Origin: JAVBPB01 sp031549965
Lineage (GTDB): Bacteria > Bacillota > Clostridia > Lachnospirales > Lachnospiraceae
Assembly (NCBI GenBank): GCA_031549965.1
Contig: JAVBPB010000015.1
Location: 1-56,159, forward strand
Direction: 5' to 3'
DNA: 56,159 nt
Shown here: in pieces, positions 46,407-54,126 of the stretch
Layout: every line of letters starts with the position of its first letter
Numbering within the stretch: the first letter of the stretch is position 1
Made by a program: the position numbers and the translations under genes
Notes under the pieces: model-generated
The model's database searches: none
The model's input: only the letters and a program-made list of their open reading frames with translations
Told to the model about the DNA's origin: nothing

Positions 46407-47090
46407 GTGTTCGAAGAATGCGATGGTCTAATTTATACAATAAAAAAAGGAGACAGCTTATATAAAATTGGCAGAATGTACAATATTCCTGTAAGGGAGA
46501 TAATGCGTGCAAATCCATACGTAGATGTATATAACCTACAAATTGGTGAAGAAATATGTATTCCTGTATCAAACTTGAATATACTTACACCAATTACGCC
46601 AAGTGGAATGCCAATGCCAAGTGGAACGCCAATGCCAAGTGGAATGCCAAATGGAATGCCAATGCCAAGTGGAATGCCAATGCCAAGTGGAACGCCAACG
46701 CCAAGTGGAATGCCAACGCCAAGTGGAATGCCAATGCCAAGTGGAATGCCAATGCCAAGTGGAATGCCAACGCCAAGTGGAACGCCAATGCCAAGTGGAA
46801 TGCCAATGCCAAGTGGAATGCCAACACCAAGTGGAATGCCAATGCCAAGTGGAACGCCAATGCCAAGTGGAATGCCAACACCAAGCTTAATGCCAGCCCC
46901 AAGCGTATTACCATCACCAAGTAACACAACAACACAAAATAGATTAACAACATACGTTGTATCAGGAAATGACACACTTCAACAAATATTAAGCAGACTA
47001 GGAATAAGCTTTGAACAGCTAAAAACATTAAATCCAATGATTGGAGAGAGACTTACTCAAGGTATGGTATTATTAGTACCACAGCAATAA
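46407..47090 (+). CDS. two-LysM protein with a Pro-Ser-Gly-Met repeat linker
   Basis: The 227-residue protein has an N-terminal LysM domain (YTIKKGDSLYKIGRMYNIPV ... GEEICIPV, ~10-55) and a C-terminal LysM domain (TYVVSGNDTLQQILSRLGIS ... GMVLLVPQ, ~180-226). Between them is a ~105-residue linker of six-residue repeats PSG(M/T)P(M/T). No signal peptide is visible, as in mother-cell spore-envelope LysM proteins such as SafA; a spore-coat or peptidoglycan-binding role is inferred. The GTG start at 46407 follows AGGAGG. The repeat makes the length prone to variation between strains. Confidence 0.88.
   Translation: MFEECDGLIYTIKKGDSLYKIGRMYNIPVREIMRANPYVDVYNLQIGEEICIPVSNLNILTPITPSGMPMPSGTPMPSGMPNGMPMPSGMPMPSGTPTPSGMPTPSGMPMPSGMPMPSGMPTPSGTPMPSGMPMPSGMPTPSGMPMPSGTPMPSGMPTPSLMPAPSVLPSPSNTTTQNRLTTYVVSGNDTLQQILSRLGISFEQLKTLNPMIGERLTQGMVLLVPQQ
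46599..46884 (+). repeat. 18-base tandem repeat inside the LysM gene
   Basis: About 16 copies of the unit CCAAGTGGAATGCCAATG run in frame, with ACG/ATG and ATG/ACG/ACA substitutions and one unit shortened to ATGCCAAATGG. The unit has no stop in several frames, which creates spurious long overlapping reading frames on both strands. Confidence 0.95.
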
Positions 47091-47221
47091 AACATTAAAA
47101 TTAATAAGCGATGCCCCTATACAAAAAGTCTTAGTAATAAAATAAAATAAATTACTGAAAAAATCTACGATGTACTTTTTACTTAAAGATATAAAAAAAT
47201 ACAAAAGAAAATTTAAAATCC

Positions 47222-47406
47222 CAGCTCTGCCTCTAAAAACTAAATTTCTTCAAAAAGTGAATCATTAGGTAAAGAAAAGGCATTAAGTTCTATAGAAATG
47301 AGATTATGTTTTTTTCATAGGTCATTGGAATGTATAGTACTTTTGTCTTTTTATTGCCTAATGATTCAACTCTTGGAGAGCAGAAAATCTAAAAGGCAAA
47401 GCCTGC
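47222..47406. repeat. large palindromic repeat element, copy E
   Basis: It starts CAGCTCTGCCTCTAAAAACT and ends AAAAGGCAAAGCCTGC. Its arms, GAATCATTAGGTAAAGAAAA and TTTTTATTGCCTAATGATTC, are complementary, and the centre holds TAGAAATGAGATTATG and TCATAGGTCATTGGAATG. It is the most divergent copy. It lies between the LysM gene and the corA promoter. Confidence 0.8.
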
Positions 47407-47463
47407 TTTCAGCCTTAAAATTATTATTTTTCAAATTAAACCACTTTAATTAAAAGAAATAGT

Positions 47464-47492
47464 TTGACAAAAAATCATTTAAAACATATAAT
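47464..47492 (+). promoter_or_regulatory. consensus promoter of corA
   Basis: A perfect TTGACA (47464-47469) and a perfect TATAAT (47487-47492) are 17 bases apart. Transcription would start near 47499, giving a leader of about 180 bases. A leader hairpin, GCTTTCAC with GTGAAGGC at about 47512-47532, follows. Confidence 0.85.
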
Positions 47493-47574
47493 AGTTTTTG
47501 AATTAATGCAAAGCTTTCACCTAAGTGAAGGCTATTATTATGGAAATTCCTAATCCAAGAAAGGAAGTGATTTT

Positions 47575-47664
47575 ATGGACAACGAGCCGAGTCATAACAC
47601 AAACAAAAAATTCTATAAAATCACAGAAATATGTACAAAACAAAGTTTACGATTTGTACATTAG
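47575..47664 (+). CDS. 29-residue leader peptide ORF upstream of corA
   Basis: ATG at 47575 has AAAGGAAGTGA at ideal spacing and opens 29 codons, beginning MDNEPSHNTNKKFYK and ending QSLRFVH, with TAG at 47662-47664. The corA start lies 13 bases after the stop, and the corA binding site AAAGGATG begins at the stop codon, so termination of the leader could feed corA initiation. It is in a different frame from corA. No known family is recognised. Confidence 0.55.
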   Translation: MDNEPSHNTNKKFYKITEICTKQSLRFVH

Positions 47665-47677
47665 AAAGGATGGGACT

Positions 47678-48613
47678 ATGATCAAAATATTTAGAACAAT
47701 GGATGATGGTATTCATAGTATCAACGAATTTCAAGAGGGATGCTGGGTAGTACTAACAAATCCTTCAGCAACTGAATTACAAGACATATCAGAAGAATTC
47801 AAGATTGATATAGATCATCTAAGAGCACCTTTGGATGAAGAAGAACGTTCAAGAATTGAAGTAGAAGATGACTATACCTTAATACTTGTGGATATTCCTG
47901 CCTTAGAAAAAAGAAATAAAAAGGATAGATATGTAACTATACCAATGGGAATAATACTAACAGATAAAGTTATATTTACTATTTGTTTAGAAGAAACCCC
48001 AGTACTTAACGCATTTATGGATGGCAGAATCAGAAACTTTTTCACTTATAAAAAAACAAGATTTATTTTGCAGATATTATATAAAAATGCGTCAGTATTC
48101 CTGCAATATCTAAGAGTAATTGATAAAAAAAGTGAAGAAGTAGAATCTATGTTACATGTTTCAATGAAAAACCAAGAATTAATAGATCTGTTAGAATTAG
48201 AAAAAAGCTTGGTATACTTTACCACTTCACTACGAGCTAATGAAGTAGTATTGGAAAAAATGCTTAAAATAGATAAGATAAAACAATATCCCGAAGATAA
48301 AGAATTACTAGAGGATGTTATCATTGAAAATAAACAGGCGATTGAAATGGCAAACATTTATAGTGGAATATTAAGTGGTACAATGGATGCATTTGCTTCC
48401 GTAATTTCAAATAATCTAAATATAGTAATGAAATTTTTAGCAACAGTTACAATAGTAATGGCAATACCAACTATGATTGCAAGTTTTTTTGGCATGAATG
48501 TAGGCGGAGTTCCGGGTGGGGATAATCCATATGGTTTTTGGTATGTAATATTGTTTTCGTTAATAATTTCAATAATAGTAATTTTCATACTTGCAAAGAA
48601 AAAACTATTTTAA
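47678..48613 (+). CDS. corA: CorA family magnesium/divalent cation transporter
   Basis: The ~311-residue protein has a cytoplasmic N-terminal domain, a long helical stalk (residues ~150-240, including YLRVIDKKSEEVE) and two C-terminal membrane segments. The hallmark GMN (FFGMNVGG) follows the first segment near residue 279, and a basic tail LAKKKLF closes the chain. CorA channels are pentameric Mg2+ uptake proteins. The open frame continues upstream to 47525, but the ATG at 47678 gives the normal family length and has AAAGGATG seven to eight bases ahead. The leader ORF before it suggests post-transcriptional control. The rhomboid-like gene follows after 17 bases. Confidence 0.9.
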   Translation: MIKIFRTMDDGIHSINEFQEGCWVVLTNPSATELQDISEEFKIDIDHLRAPLDEEERSRIEVEDDYTLILVDIPALEKRNKKDRYVTIPMGIILTDKVIFTICLEETPVLNAFMDGRIRNFFTYKKTRFILQILYKNASVFLQYLRVIDKKSEEVESMLHVSMKNQELIDLLELEKSLVYFTTSLRANEVVLEKMLKIDKIKQYPEDKELLEDVIIENKQAIEMANIYSGILSGTMDAFASVISNNLNIVMKFLATVTIVMAIPTMIASFFGMNVGGVPGGDNPYGFWYVILFSLIISIIVIFILAKKKLF

Positions 48614-48630
48614 TAAAAGAAGGTGTATAA

Positions 48631-49467
48631 ATGAATATTTTAAATAAGCTGGAGAGAAAGTTTGGTAAATACGCAATAACCAACCTAATGAACTATATAA
48701 TTTTTCTTTATATTGCGGGTATAATGATTTCAATGGTTAATCCATTATTCTATGAACAATTTTTAAAATTAGATATTGATAAAATTCTTCATGGACAGGT
48801 ATGGAGACTTGTAACATTTTTAATTCAATCCCCAAGTAATTCCAATATAATATTTTTAGCAATTGAGCTTTATGTATACTACATGCTTGGTACAACACTA
48901 GAAAGAACATGGGGAGCCTTTAGATTTAACATGTATATGCTAGTAGGAATCGTTTGCAATATTCTTGCAACAGTTGTTTTATATATTGCAACTGGAAACA
49001 GCTATACTTTAGGTTTAATATACCTAAATAGATCCTTATTTTTTGCATTTGCAATGCTTTATCCAAATGTACAGTTTTTACTTATGTTTATAATTCCTGT
49101 AAAGGTAAAATATATAGCTTATTTTTATGCTGCCTTTTTAGGATATAATATATTGTATTCTCTTAGAATAGGAGATTTTGTAACTGTAATAGTTATTGTT
49201 TTAGCACTTTTCAACTTTCTACTATTTTTCTTTGCAACCAGAAATTACAAAAGAATTTCTCCCAAGGAATATAAAAGAAGGGCAAATTATAAAAGACAAA
49301 CCAATCAAAATCAAAAAATTCAGGGTATTACAAGGCATAAATGTGCAATATGCGGTAGAACAGAAGAAGATGGTGAAAATTTAGAATTCAGATTTTGTTC
49401 AAAATGTGATGGTAATTATGAATACTGTCAAGACCATTTATTTACACATCAACATATAAAAAATTAA
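48631..49467 (+). CDS. rhomboid-like membrane protein with C-terminal zinc-ribbon-like cysteines
   Basis: The 278-residue protein has about six hydrophobic segments (residues ~18-205) in a rhomboid/derlin-like arrangement, with QVWRLVTFLIQ and ELYVYYMLGTTLERTWGAFRFN (the L1-loop and W-R type motifs of the superfamily). The GxSG serine and the catalytic histidine are not seen, so it is probably proteolytically inactive. A basic linker leads to HKCAICGRTEEDGENLEFRFCSKCDG and CQDHLFTH, which look like a metal-binding module facing the cytoplasm. It lies between corA and pyk in one direction. Its role is unknown. Confidence 0.75.
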   Translation: MNILNKLERKFGKYAITNLMNYIIFLYIAGIMISMVNPLFYEQFLKLDIDKILHGQVWRLVTFLIQSPSNSNIIFLAIELYVYYMLGTTLERTWGAFRFNMYMLVGIVCNILATVVLYIATGNSYTLGLIYLNRSLFFAFAMLYPNVQFLLMFIIPVKVKYIAYFYAAFLGYNILYSLRIGDFVTVIVIVLALFNFLLFFFATRNYKRISPKEYKRRANYKRQTNQNQKIQGITRHKCAICGRTEEDGENLEFRFCSKCDGNYEYCQDHLFTHQHIKN

Positions 49468-49490
49468 TTACTAACAAAGGGAGGAAATTT

Positions 49491-50912
49491 ATGAATAAAA
49501 AGACAAAAATAATTTGTACAATGGGTCCAAACACTGATGATAGAAATACTTTATATGATTTAGCTGTAAATGGCATGAATATAGCAAGACTTAATTTTTC
49601 TCATGGTGATCACGATGAACAATTACATCGAATAAATTTAATAAAAAGTATAAGGGAAGAATTAAATATCCCAATAGCCATGCTTTTAGATACAAAGGGA
49701 CCAGAAATCAGAACAGGAGTTATTACAGATGATAAGAAAATAACATTAGTGCAGGGAAATGAACTTATTCTTACAACAGTTGTAACAGAAGGAACTGACA
49801 AGAAAATTTATGTCTCTTATTCAGGATTACCAAAAGATGTAAAAGAAAATGACAAAATTCTAATCGATGATGGCTTAATCGAATTAAAGGTAAAATCCAC
49901 AACAGATATAGAAGTAATTTGTGAAATAATAAATGGCGGTGAGCTTGGAAGCAAAAAAGGTATAAATGTACCGGGAGTAAATATAAATCTTCCATCAATA
50001 ACCAATAAAGACAGAGATGATATTATTTTTGGTATTAATCACGGTGTAGATTTTGTTGCTGCCTCATTTGTAAGAAATGTTGAGGCAATAAAAGAAATAA
50101 GAGCTATCTTAAATGAATGTAACTCAGACATTGCCATAATTGCAAAAATAGAAAATCAGGAAGGCTTTAATAACCTTGATGAAATATTAAAAGAAGCTGA
50201 CGGAATTATGGTTGCCCGTGGTGATTTAGGAGTTGAAGTACCAACTCAGGAAGTTCCATTTATTCAAAAAGAAATTATTAAAAAATGTAACGATGCATAT
50301 AAACCAGTTATAACTGCAACACAGATGCTAGATTCCATGATGAGAAATCCTAGACCAACCAGAGCGGAGGTAACTGATATTGCAAATGCCATTTATGATG
50401 GTACTGATGCCATAATGTTATCTGGTGAAACTGCAATTGGCAAATATCCAATAGAAGCATTAAAGATGATGGTTGACATAGCCATTGAAACAGAATCACA
50501 TTTAGATTATACATCAATCTTTCAGGAAAAGGACGTTCACAAAACCAGAGGTGTTTCTAGTGCAATATGTTATGCCTCAGTTGCAACTGCAATGAATCTT
50601 AATGCCAAATTAATTCTTGCCTCAACTATAACTGGAGATACTACAAGAATTGTTTCAAAATTTAGACCAGAAGCACAAGTAATAGGATTAACCCCTCTTG
50701 ATCGTACTTTGAGAAAAATGCAAATTTATTGGGGAGTTAAGCCATTAAAAATAGAAGAGGTAAATTCAACGGATAATCTAATGGAACAGGCTATTGCTAC
50801 AGTTAAAGAGGAAGGTTTGGTTTCAAGCGGTGATTTGGTAATTCTTACAGCGGGATTACCGTCAGCTCGTTCTGGGGTTACTAATATGATTAAGGCTGTT
50901 TCTGTTGAATAG
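49491..50912 (+). CDS. pyk: pyruvate kinase
   Basis: The 473-residue protein has TKIICTMGPNTDDR at the N-terminus, the substrate loop NFSHGDHDE, LLDTKGPEIRTG, the active-site IAKIENQEGFNN with the catalytic lysine, MVARGDLGVEVP and PVITATQMLDSM. It makes pyruvate and ATP from PEP and ADP. It ends after the regulatory C domain and lacks the PEP-utiliser-like extra domain of Bacillus enzymes. ATG at 49491 follows AAAGGGAGGAAAT. A strong terminator lies ten bases behind the stop. Confidence 0.97.
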   Translation: MNKKTKIICTMGPNTDDRNTLYDLAVNGMNIARLNFSHGDHDEQLHRINLIKSIREELNIPIAMLLDTKGPEIRTGVITDDKKITLVQGNELILTTVVTEGTDKKIYVSYSGLPKDVKENDKILIDDGLIELKVKSTTDIEVICEIINGGELGSKKGINVPGVNINLPSITNKDRDDIIFGINHGVDFVAASFVRNVEAIKEIRAILNECNSDIAIIAKIENQEGFNNLDEILKEADGIMVARGDLGVEVPTQEVPFIQKEIIKKCNDAYKPVITATQMLDSMMRNPRPTRAEVTDIANAIYDGTDAIMLSGETAIGKYPIEALKMMVDIAIETESHLDYTSIFQEKDVHKTRGVSSAICYASVATAMNLNAKLILASTITGDTTRIVSKFRPEAQVIGLTPLDRTLRKMQIYWGVKPLKIEEVNSTDNLMEQAIATVKEEGLVSSGDLVILTAGLPSARSGVTNMIKAVSVE

Positions 50913-50921
50913 TTTTTTATT

Positions 50922-50947
50922 GTCCCCCCTTTTTGGGGGGACTTTTT
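50922..50947 (+). terminator. terminator of pyk
   Basis: GTCCCCCC and GGGGGGAC form an eight-base-pair GC-rich stem around a five-T loop, followed by five T. Confidence 0.95.
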
Positions 50948-51114
50948 GTAAGTCTTGTAAAACAAAGCTCTATTATGAATACAGTTGTATATTATTTAAT
51001 TGTTTGCCTTACCCTCCCTCGGTATATTTTTTCAAGCCTTTGCAAGTCTTGTAAAGGTAAGTTGTGTATATTTTTATTATTAAATTACTATTTATAAATT
51101 AAGAGAGGAGTACT

Positions 51115-51831
51115 ATGTATATAGATAATTATATAAAAAGCTTAACAATTAATTGGAGTAAACAAGAGTATAAAGAATACTATAATAATATTAACAGTAT
51201 TAAAAATCTTAATTGCTTAGAATTTAAGAAAAAAATCACTTTTTTTGTAGGTGAAAATGGTTCGGGAAAATCTACGTTGCTTGAAGCTATTGCTGCTAAT
51301 TATGGCTTTAATCCTGAAGGTGGAAGTGTTAATTATAATTTTAGTACTAATTCAACACATTCATCTTTAGCTGATATTTTAATGTTATCAAAAGGTATTC
51401 GAGCAAAAGATGGTTTTTTTCTAAGAGCAGAAAGCTTTTATAATGTAGCCAGCTATGTTGATGAAATAGGGATTGATTTGAAGGTATATGGTGGGCAATC
51501 ACTTCATGAACAGTCACATGGAGAAAGCTTTTTAGCTTTAATTAATAATAGATTTAAAGGAAACGGATTATATATATTAGATGAGCCAGAAGCAGCACTT
51601 TCGCCTCAAAGACAGTTGTCAATGTTAATAAAATTAAATGAATTGGTAAATAAAAATTCTCAATTTATCATAGCAACTCACTCTCCAATATTATTAGGGA
51701 TTGATGATGCTTGTATTTATTCATTCGATAATGAAAACATTAATGAAATAACATATGAGGAAACAGAAAGTTATAAGGTAACAAAACTTTTTATTGAAAA
51801 TAGAAAATTACTTTTAAAAAATTTATTATAA
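51115..51831 (+). CDS. small stand-alone AAA/ABC-type ATPase
   Basis: The 238-residue protein has Walker A FFVGENGSGKSTLLEA near residue 48, an ABC-like signature QSHGESFLAL near 138, Walker B LYILDEPEAALS near 155 and the H-loop IIATHSP near 185. It is a compact AAA_15/AAA_21-type ATPase without coiled-coil or membrane parts, and its partner and function are unknown. A G-U-containing hairpin at 51037-51057 precedes it. A short relic of a related gene is found at 52581-52640. ATG at 51115 follows AGAGAGGAG. Confidence 0.85.
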   Translation: MYIDNYIKSLTINWSKQEYKEYYNNINSIKNLNCLEFKKKITFFVGENGSGKSTLLEAIAANYGFNPEGGSVNYNFSTNSTHSSLADILMLSKGIRAKDGFFLRAESFYNVASYVDEIGIDLKVYGGQSLHEQSHGESFLALINNRFKGNGLYILDEPEAALSPQRQLSMLIKLNELVNKNSQFIIATHSPILLGIDDACIYSFDNENINEITYEETESYKVTKLFIENRKLLLKNLL

Positions 51832-52024
51832 TATTGGATAAGATTTCAGTAAATAAAGGTAGTTAGTTGCAATAATAATGAGCATTATTAATGTTTTGCT
51901 TATGTTGTTGCAATTTTTTTGTTTTAACAGTGTTATTTATTTTTTAAATATGGATGGATATATGCTTGTATGGTATACCAGTAGTAATAAAATACCATTT
52001 ATTTTGAGCGAATATTATTATTGA

Positions 52025-52415
52025 GTGGGTATAAATAATTCAATAATAACTTTAAATGGAACATCAAATGATGACTGGATTTTTGGCTGGACAGAAAATG
52101 ATGAAATATATGGGAAAAATGGAAATCATATATTAGATGGTGGTAGTGGAAATGACTACATAGAAGGGGAAGAAGACCTAATAGTAGAAAGAGTGGGAAT
52201 ATATGATACCAAGTGTGTATAAAAGGAACCAAAGATAATTAATAATAGAATATTTTTGTTATAAACCAGAAAATAGGAACTTTAATTTAGAATTTGATGA
52301 TGGAACACAAATAAAAATAACAGATAATGAAAGTCCTTTTAGTAGCCTGTATGAAACAAATAGTTCAGAACCATTAATAGTAAATTTTCTTCAAACTATT
52401 TGTAAAATAAATTAA
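52025..52415 (+). pseudogene. decayed RTX-type calcium-binding repeat protein
   Basis: The first fragment (52025-52222) encodes NGTSNDDWIFGW, NDEIYGKNGNHILDGG and SGNDYIEGEE, which are nonapeptide calcium-binding RTX repeats. After stop codons and a frame change, the second fragment (about 52245-52415) encodes PENRNFNLEFDDGTQIK, typical of the linker that follows RTX repeats in haemolysin-type proteins. No full-length frame, start domain or secretion gene is present, so this is the remains of a larger gene. The whole interval 51832-52669 holds no intact gene. Confidence 0.7.
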
Positions 52416-52580
52416 TGGTTTATCACATGTGTAATTCGTCAAAATAGACTATGTAGGTTAAAAAATTGAGGTATTAATTATCATATATTAAAATTAATAT
52501 TTACAAAATTTGAAAAATATGATTAGATAAAGGTGTATTTTATTATTTATACAATACATAATAATTGTAATATGTTTATT

Positions 52581-52640
52581 AGAAATCCTAATTGCTTAGA
52601 ATATAAGAAAAAATTACAATTTAGTGGGAGAAATATTTAA
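52581..52640 (+). pseudogene. fragment of a second copy of the small ATPase gene
   Basis: The stretch AAATCCTAATTGCTTAGAAT (ATAAGAAAAAATTAC following) closely matches codons ~32-45 of the ATPase gene at 51115 (…KNLNCLEFKKKITF). It encodes RNPNCLEYKKK before going out of frame. It looks like the remnant of a duplication, with only the segment before the Walker A loop surviving. Confidence 0.6.
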
Positions 52641-52669
52641 CTAAAAATAATTACAGAATGAGGTGAAGT

Positions 52670-53731
52670 ATGAAGAATGTTGGAAATTTCAAACATTTAT
52701 CTTTTGTTTTAATTATTATTTTAATTTCTACTGCTTGTGGAAGAACTGTTGATTTTACACAGGCTTATTTTGAATTTGTTTCATCTCGAACCCTTGATAT
52801 GGATTTTACTATTAGTTTTAAAGATACTTCGGTTGAATCAGATAATATATTAGAAACATATAGAGAAGATGTAAAAAGTGGTTCGGCACTTTTAAATAAT
52901 ACAATTATTAAGGCAAATGTTAAGTTAAACAAAGACGAGGAGATTGGGGAGATAAAAGCAAAGGTATTAATAGACTCCGATGAGTTTTTAGACTTCACAG
53001 TTTTATTTAATATACAGGGTATTTATATAAATGCTCCTTTTGTCTATAACAAAACATTATTTATACAATGGCATGACTTTGACATTTTTTTAAAAGAAAA
53101 TAAAGAATACACGACAATAAAAAATTATTTTAAAGATTTTAAGGAAGTAGTTATGCCAATTTCAGAATTTAATTTCTTTAAAGAAAATAAAACTTATGAA
53201 GTAATAAAATCTGTTTTAGATATAGTTAAGCCTGAAAGCTACAGAAAAGTTACAACGACTTTGGCAGATAAAGAAATTAAGGGATTTGACTATTTAATAA
53301 ATATAGATTATGATAAAATCAAAGGGATAAATGAATCCTTATATGGTAACAATTTTGATGATAGAATTTCACAGTTCATACAAAAATTTGACATTAAGGA
53401 TTTTGAATCAAATAAAACATTAATTACCGATTTTAATTTTCATTACTATATAAAAAGTGGAAAGATAACTGGAGTACTATATAATACCAAATTATCTTTA
53501 AATTCTGACATAATTAAAGCAGATAGTGAAACCAAAATTGAAGGCGTTATAAACAAAATAAAATCCCCCCTAACCTTCACTCATTTCGAAATTTCAGAAT
53601 CCATTAATCCATTTTATTTAAACGAAGAAGCTATGTATGACTTTAAATCCAATTTATCTAAAAGTCTAACAAAATTATTAACAAGAAGCGAATCCTTTCA
53701 AAAGTTTATGGGAGATCTTATGTATGACTAA
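52670..53731 (+). CDS. predicted lipoprotein of unknown function
   Basis: The 353-residue protein has a lipoprotein signal peptide: a short basic end, hydrophobic LSFVLIIILISTAC and a lipobox cysteine at residue 23. The mature part is rich in beta-strand-like alternation and Asn/Lys/Asp, with repeated DF(D/E) and FKE patterns. It resembles LppX/LolA-like folds only in a general way, so I do not assign a family. ATG at 52670 follows GAGGTGAAGT. It is followed by repeat copy F and then an ABC-2 permease pair. Confidence 0.8.
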   Translation: MKNVGNFKHLSFVLIIILISTACGRTVDFTQAYFEFVSSRTLDMDFTISFKDTSVESDNILETYREDVKSGSALLNNTIIKANVKLNKDEEIGEIKAKVLIDSDEFLDFTVLFNIQGIYINAPFVYNKTLFIQWHDFDIFLKENKEYTTIKNYFKDFKEVVMPISEFNFFKENKTYEVIKSVLDIVKPESYRKVTTTLADKEIKGFDYLINIDYDKIKGINESLYGNNFDDRISQFIQKFDIKDFESNKTLITDFNFHYYIKSGKITGVLYNTKLSLNSDIIKADSETKIEGVINKIKSPLTFTHFEISESINPFYLNEEAMYDFKSNLSKSLTKLLTRSESFQKFMGDLMYD

Positions 53732-53813
53732 TAAATTAAAATTGTAAATCAAATAAACCTATCAAAGCATACATTAAACTAAACATTTAAAATTAGTAAG
53801 TTAAATGAATACC

Positions 53814-54033
53814 CAGCTTTGCCTCAAAAAACTACATCTCCAAGAGAGGGGGCACATTATGTTGTGAAAAGTTCGTTAGCACCATGGAAATGAGACTATA
53901 ACATATCATGGAAGCATTCTTCCATGATATGTTTGTTCATAGGCTCATTGGAATGTTAGGTGCGTCGACCTTTTCACAACATAATGAGCCCCCTCTCTTG
54001 GAGTAAAAAGACTAAAAAGGCAAAGCGTCCGTC
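53814..54033. repeat. large palindromic repeat element, copy F
   Basis: It starts CAGCTTTGCCTCAAAAAACT and ends AAAGGCAAAGCGTCCGTC. Its arms (CATTATGTTGTGAAAAGTTC against CGACCTTTTCACAACATAAT) are complementary, and the centre has CCATGGAAATGAGACTATAA and GGCTCATTGGAATGTTAGG. Unlike the other copies, a second hairpin (AACATATCATGGAAG with CTTCCATGATATGTT) is nested in the centre. Confidence 0.85.
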
Positions 54034-54126
54034 TGCACAACAACTTCCCACCTCAAAAAACCCAAGCAAAGCAACACAAGGAAACACAAGAAATAGCATC
54101 AAATAACAAAGAAACGAGGCCCCCAC

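Noticed and set aside
46433..47037. Several long overlapping reading frames on both strands across the LysM gene
   Set aside because: They arise because the 18-base repeat contains no stop in other frames. Their translations are low-complexity and only the plus-strand frame has flanking LysM domains and a ribosome binding site.
47499..47677. Mg2+ M-box or other known metal riboswitch in the corA leader
   Set aside because: The conserved M-box strings and paired regions are not present; only a small hairpin and the leader ORF can be supported.
47525..47677. CorA N-terminal extension starting at 47525
   Set aside because: It makes the protein about 51 residues longer than the family norm and lacks a good binding site; the internal ATG at 47678 fits better.
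2632..54033. CRISPR array or IS element as explanation of the repeated palindromes
   Set aside because: The copies are tens of kilobases apart, each is a single long hairpin, and none contains a transposase frame or regular spacers.
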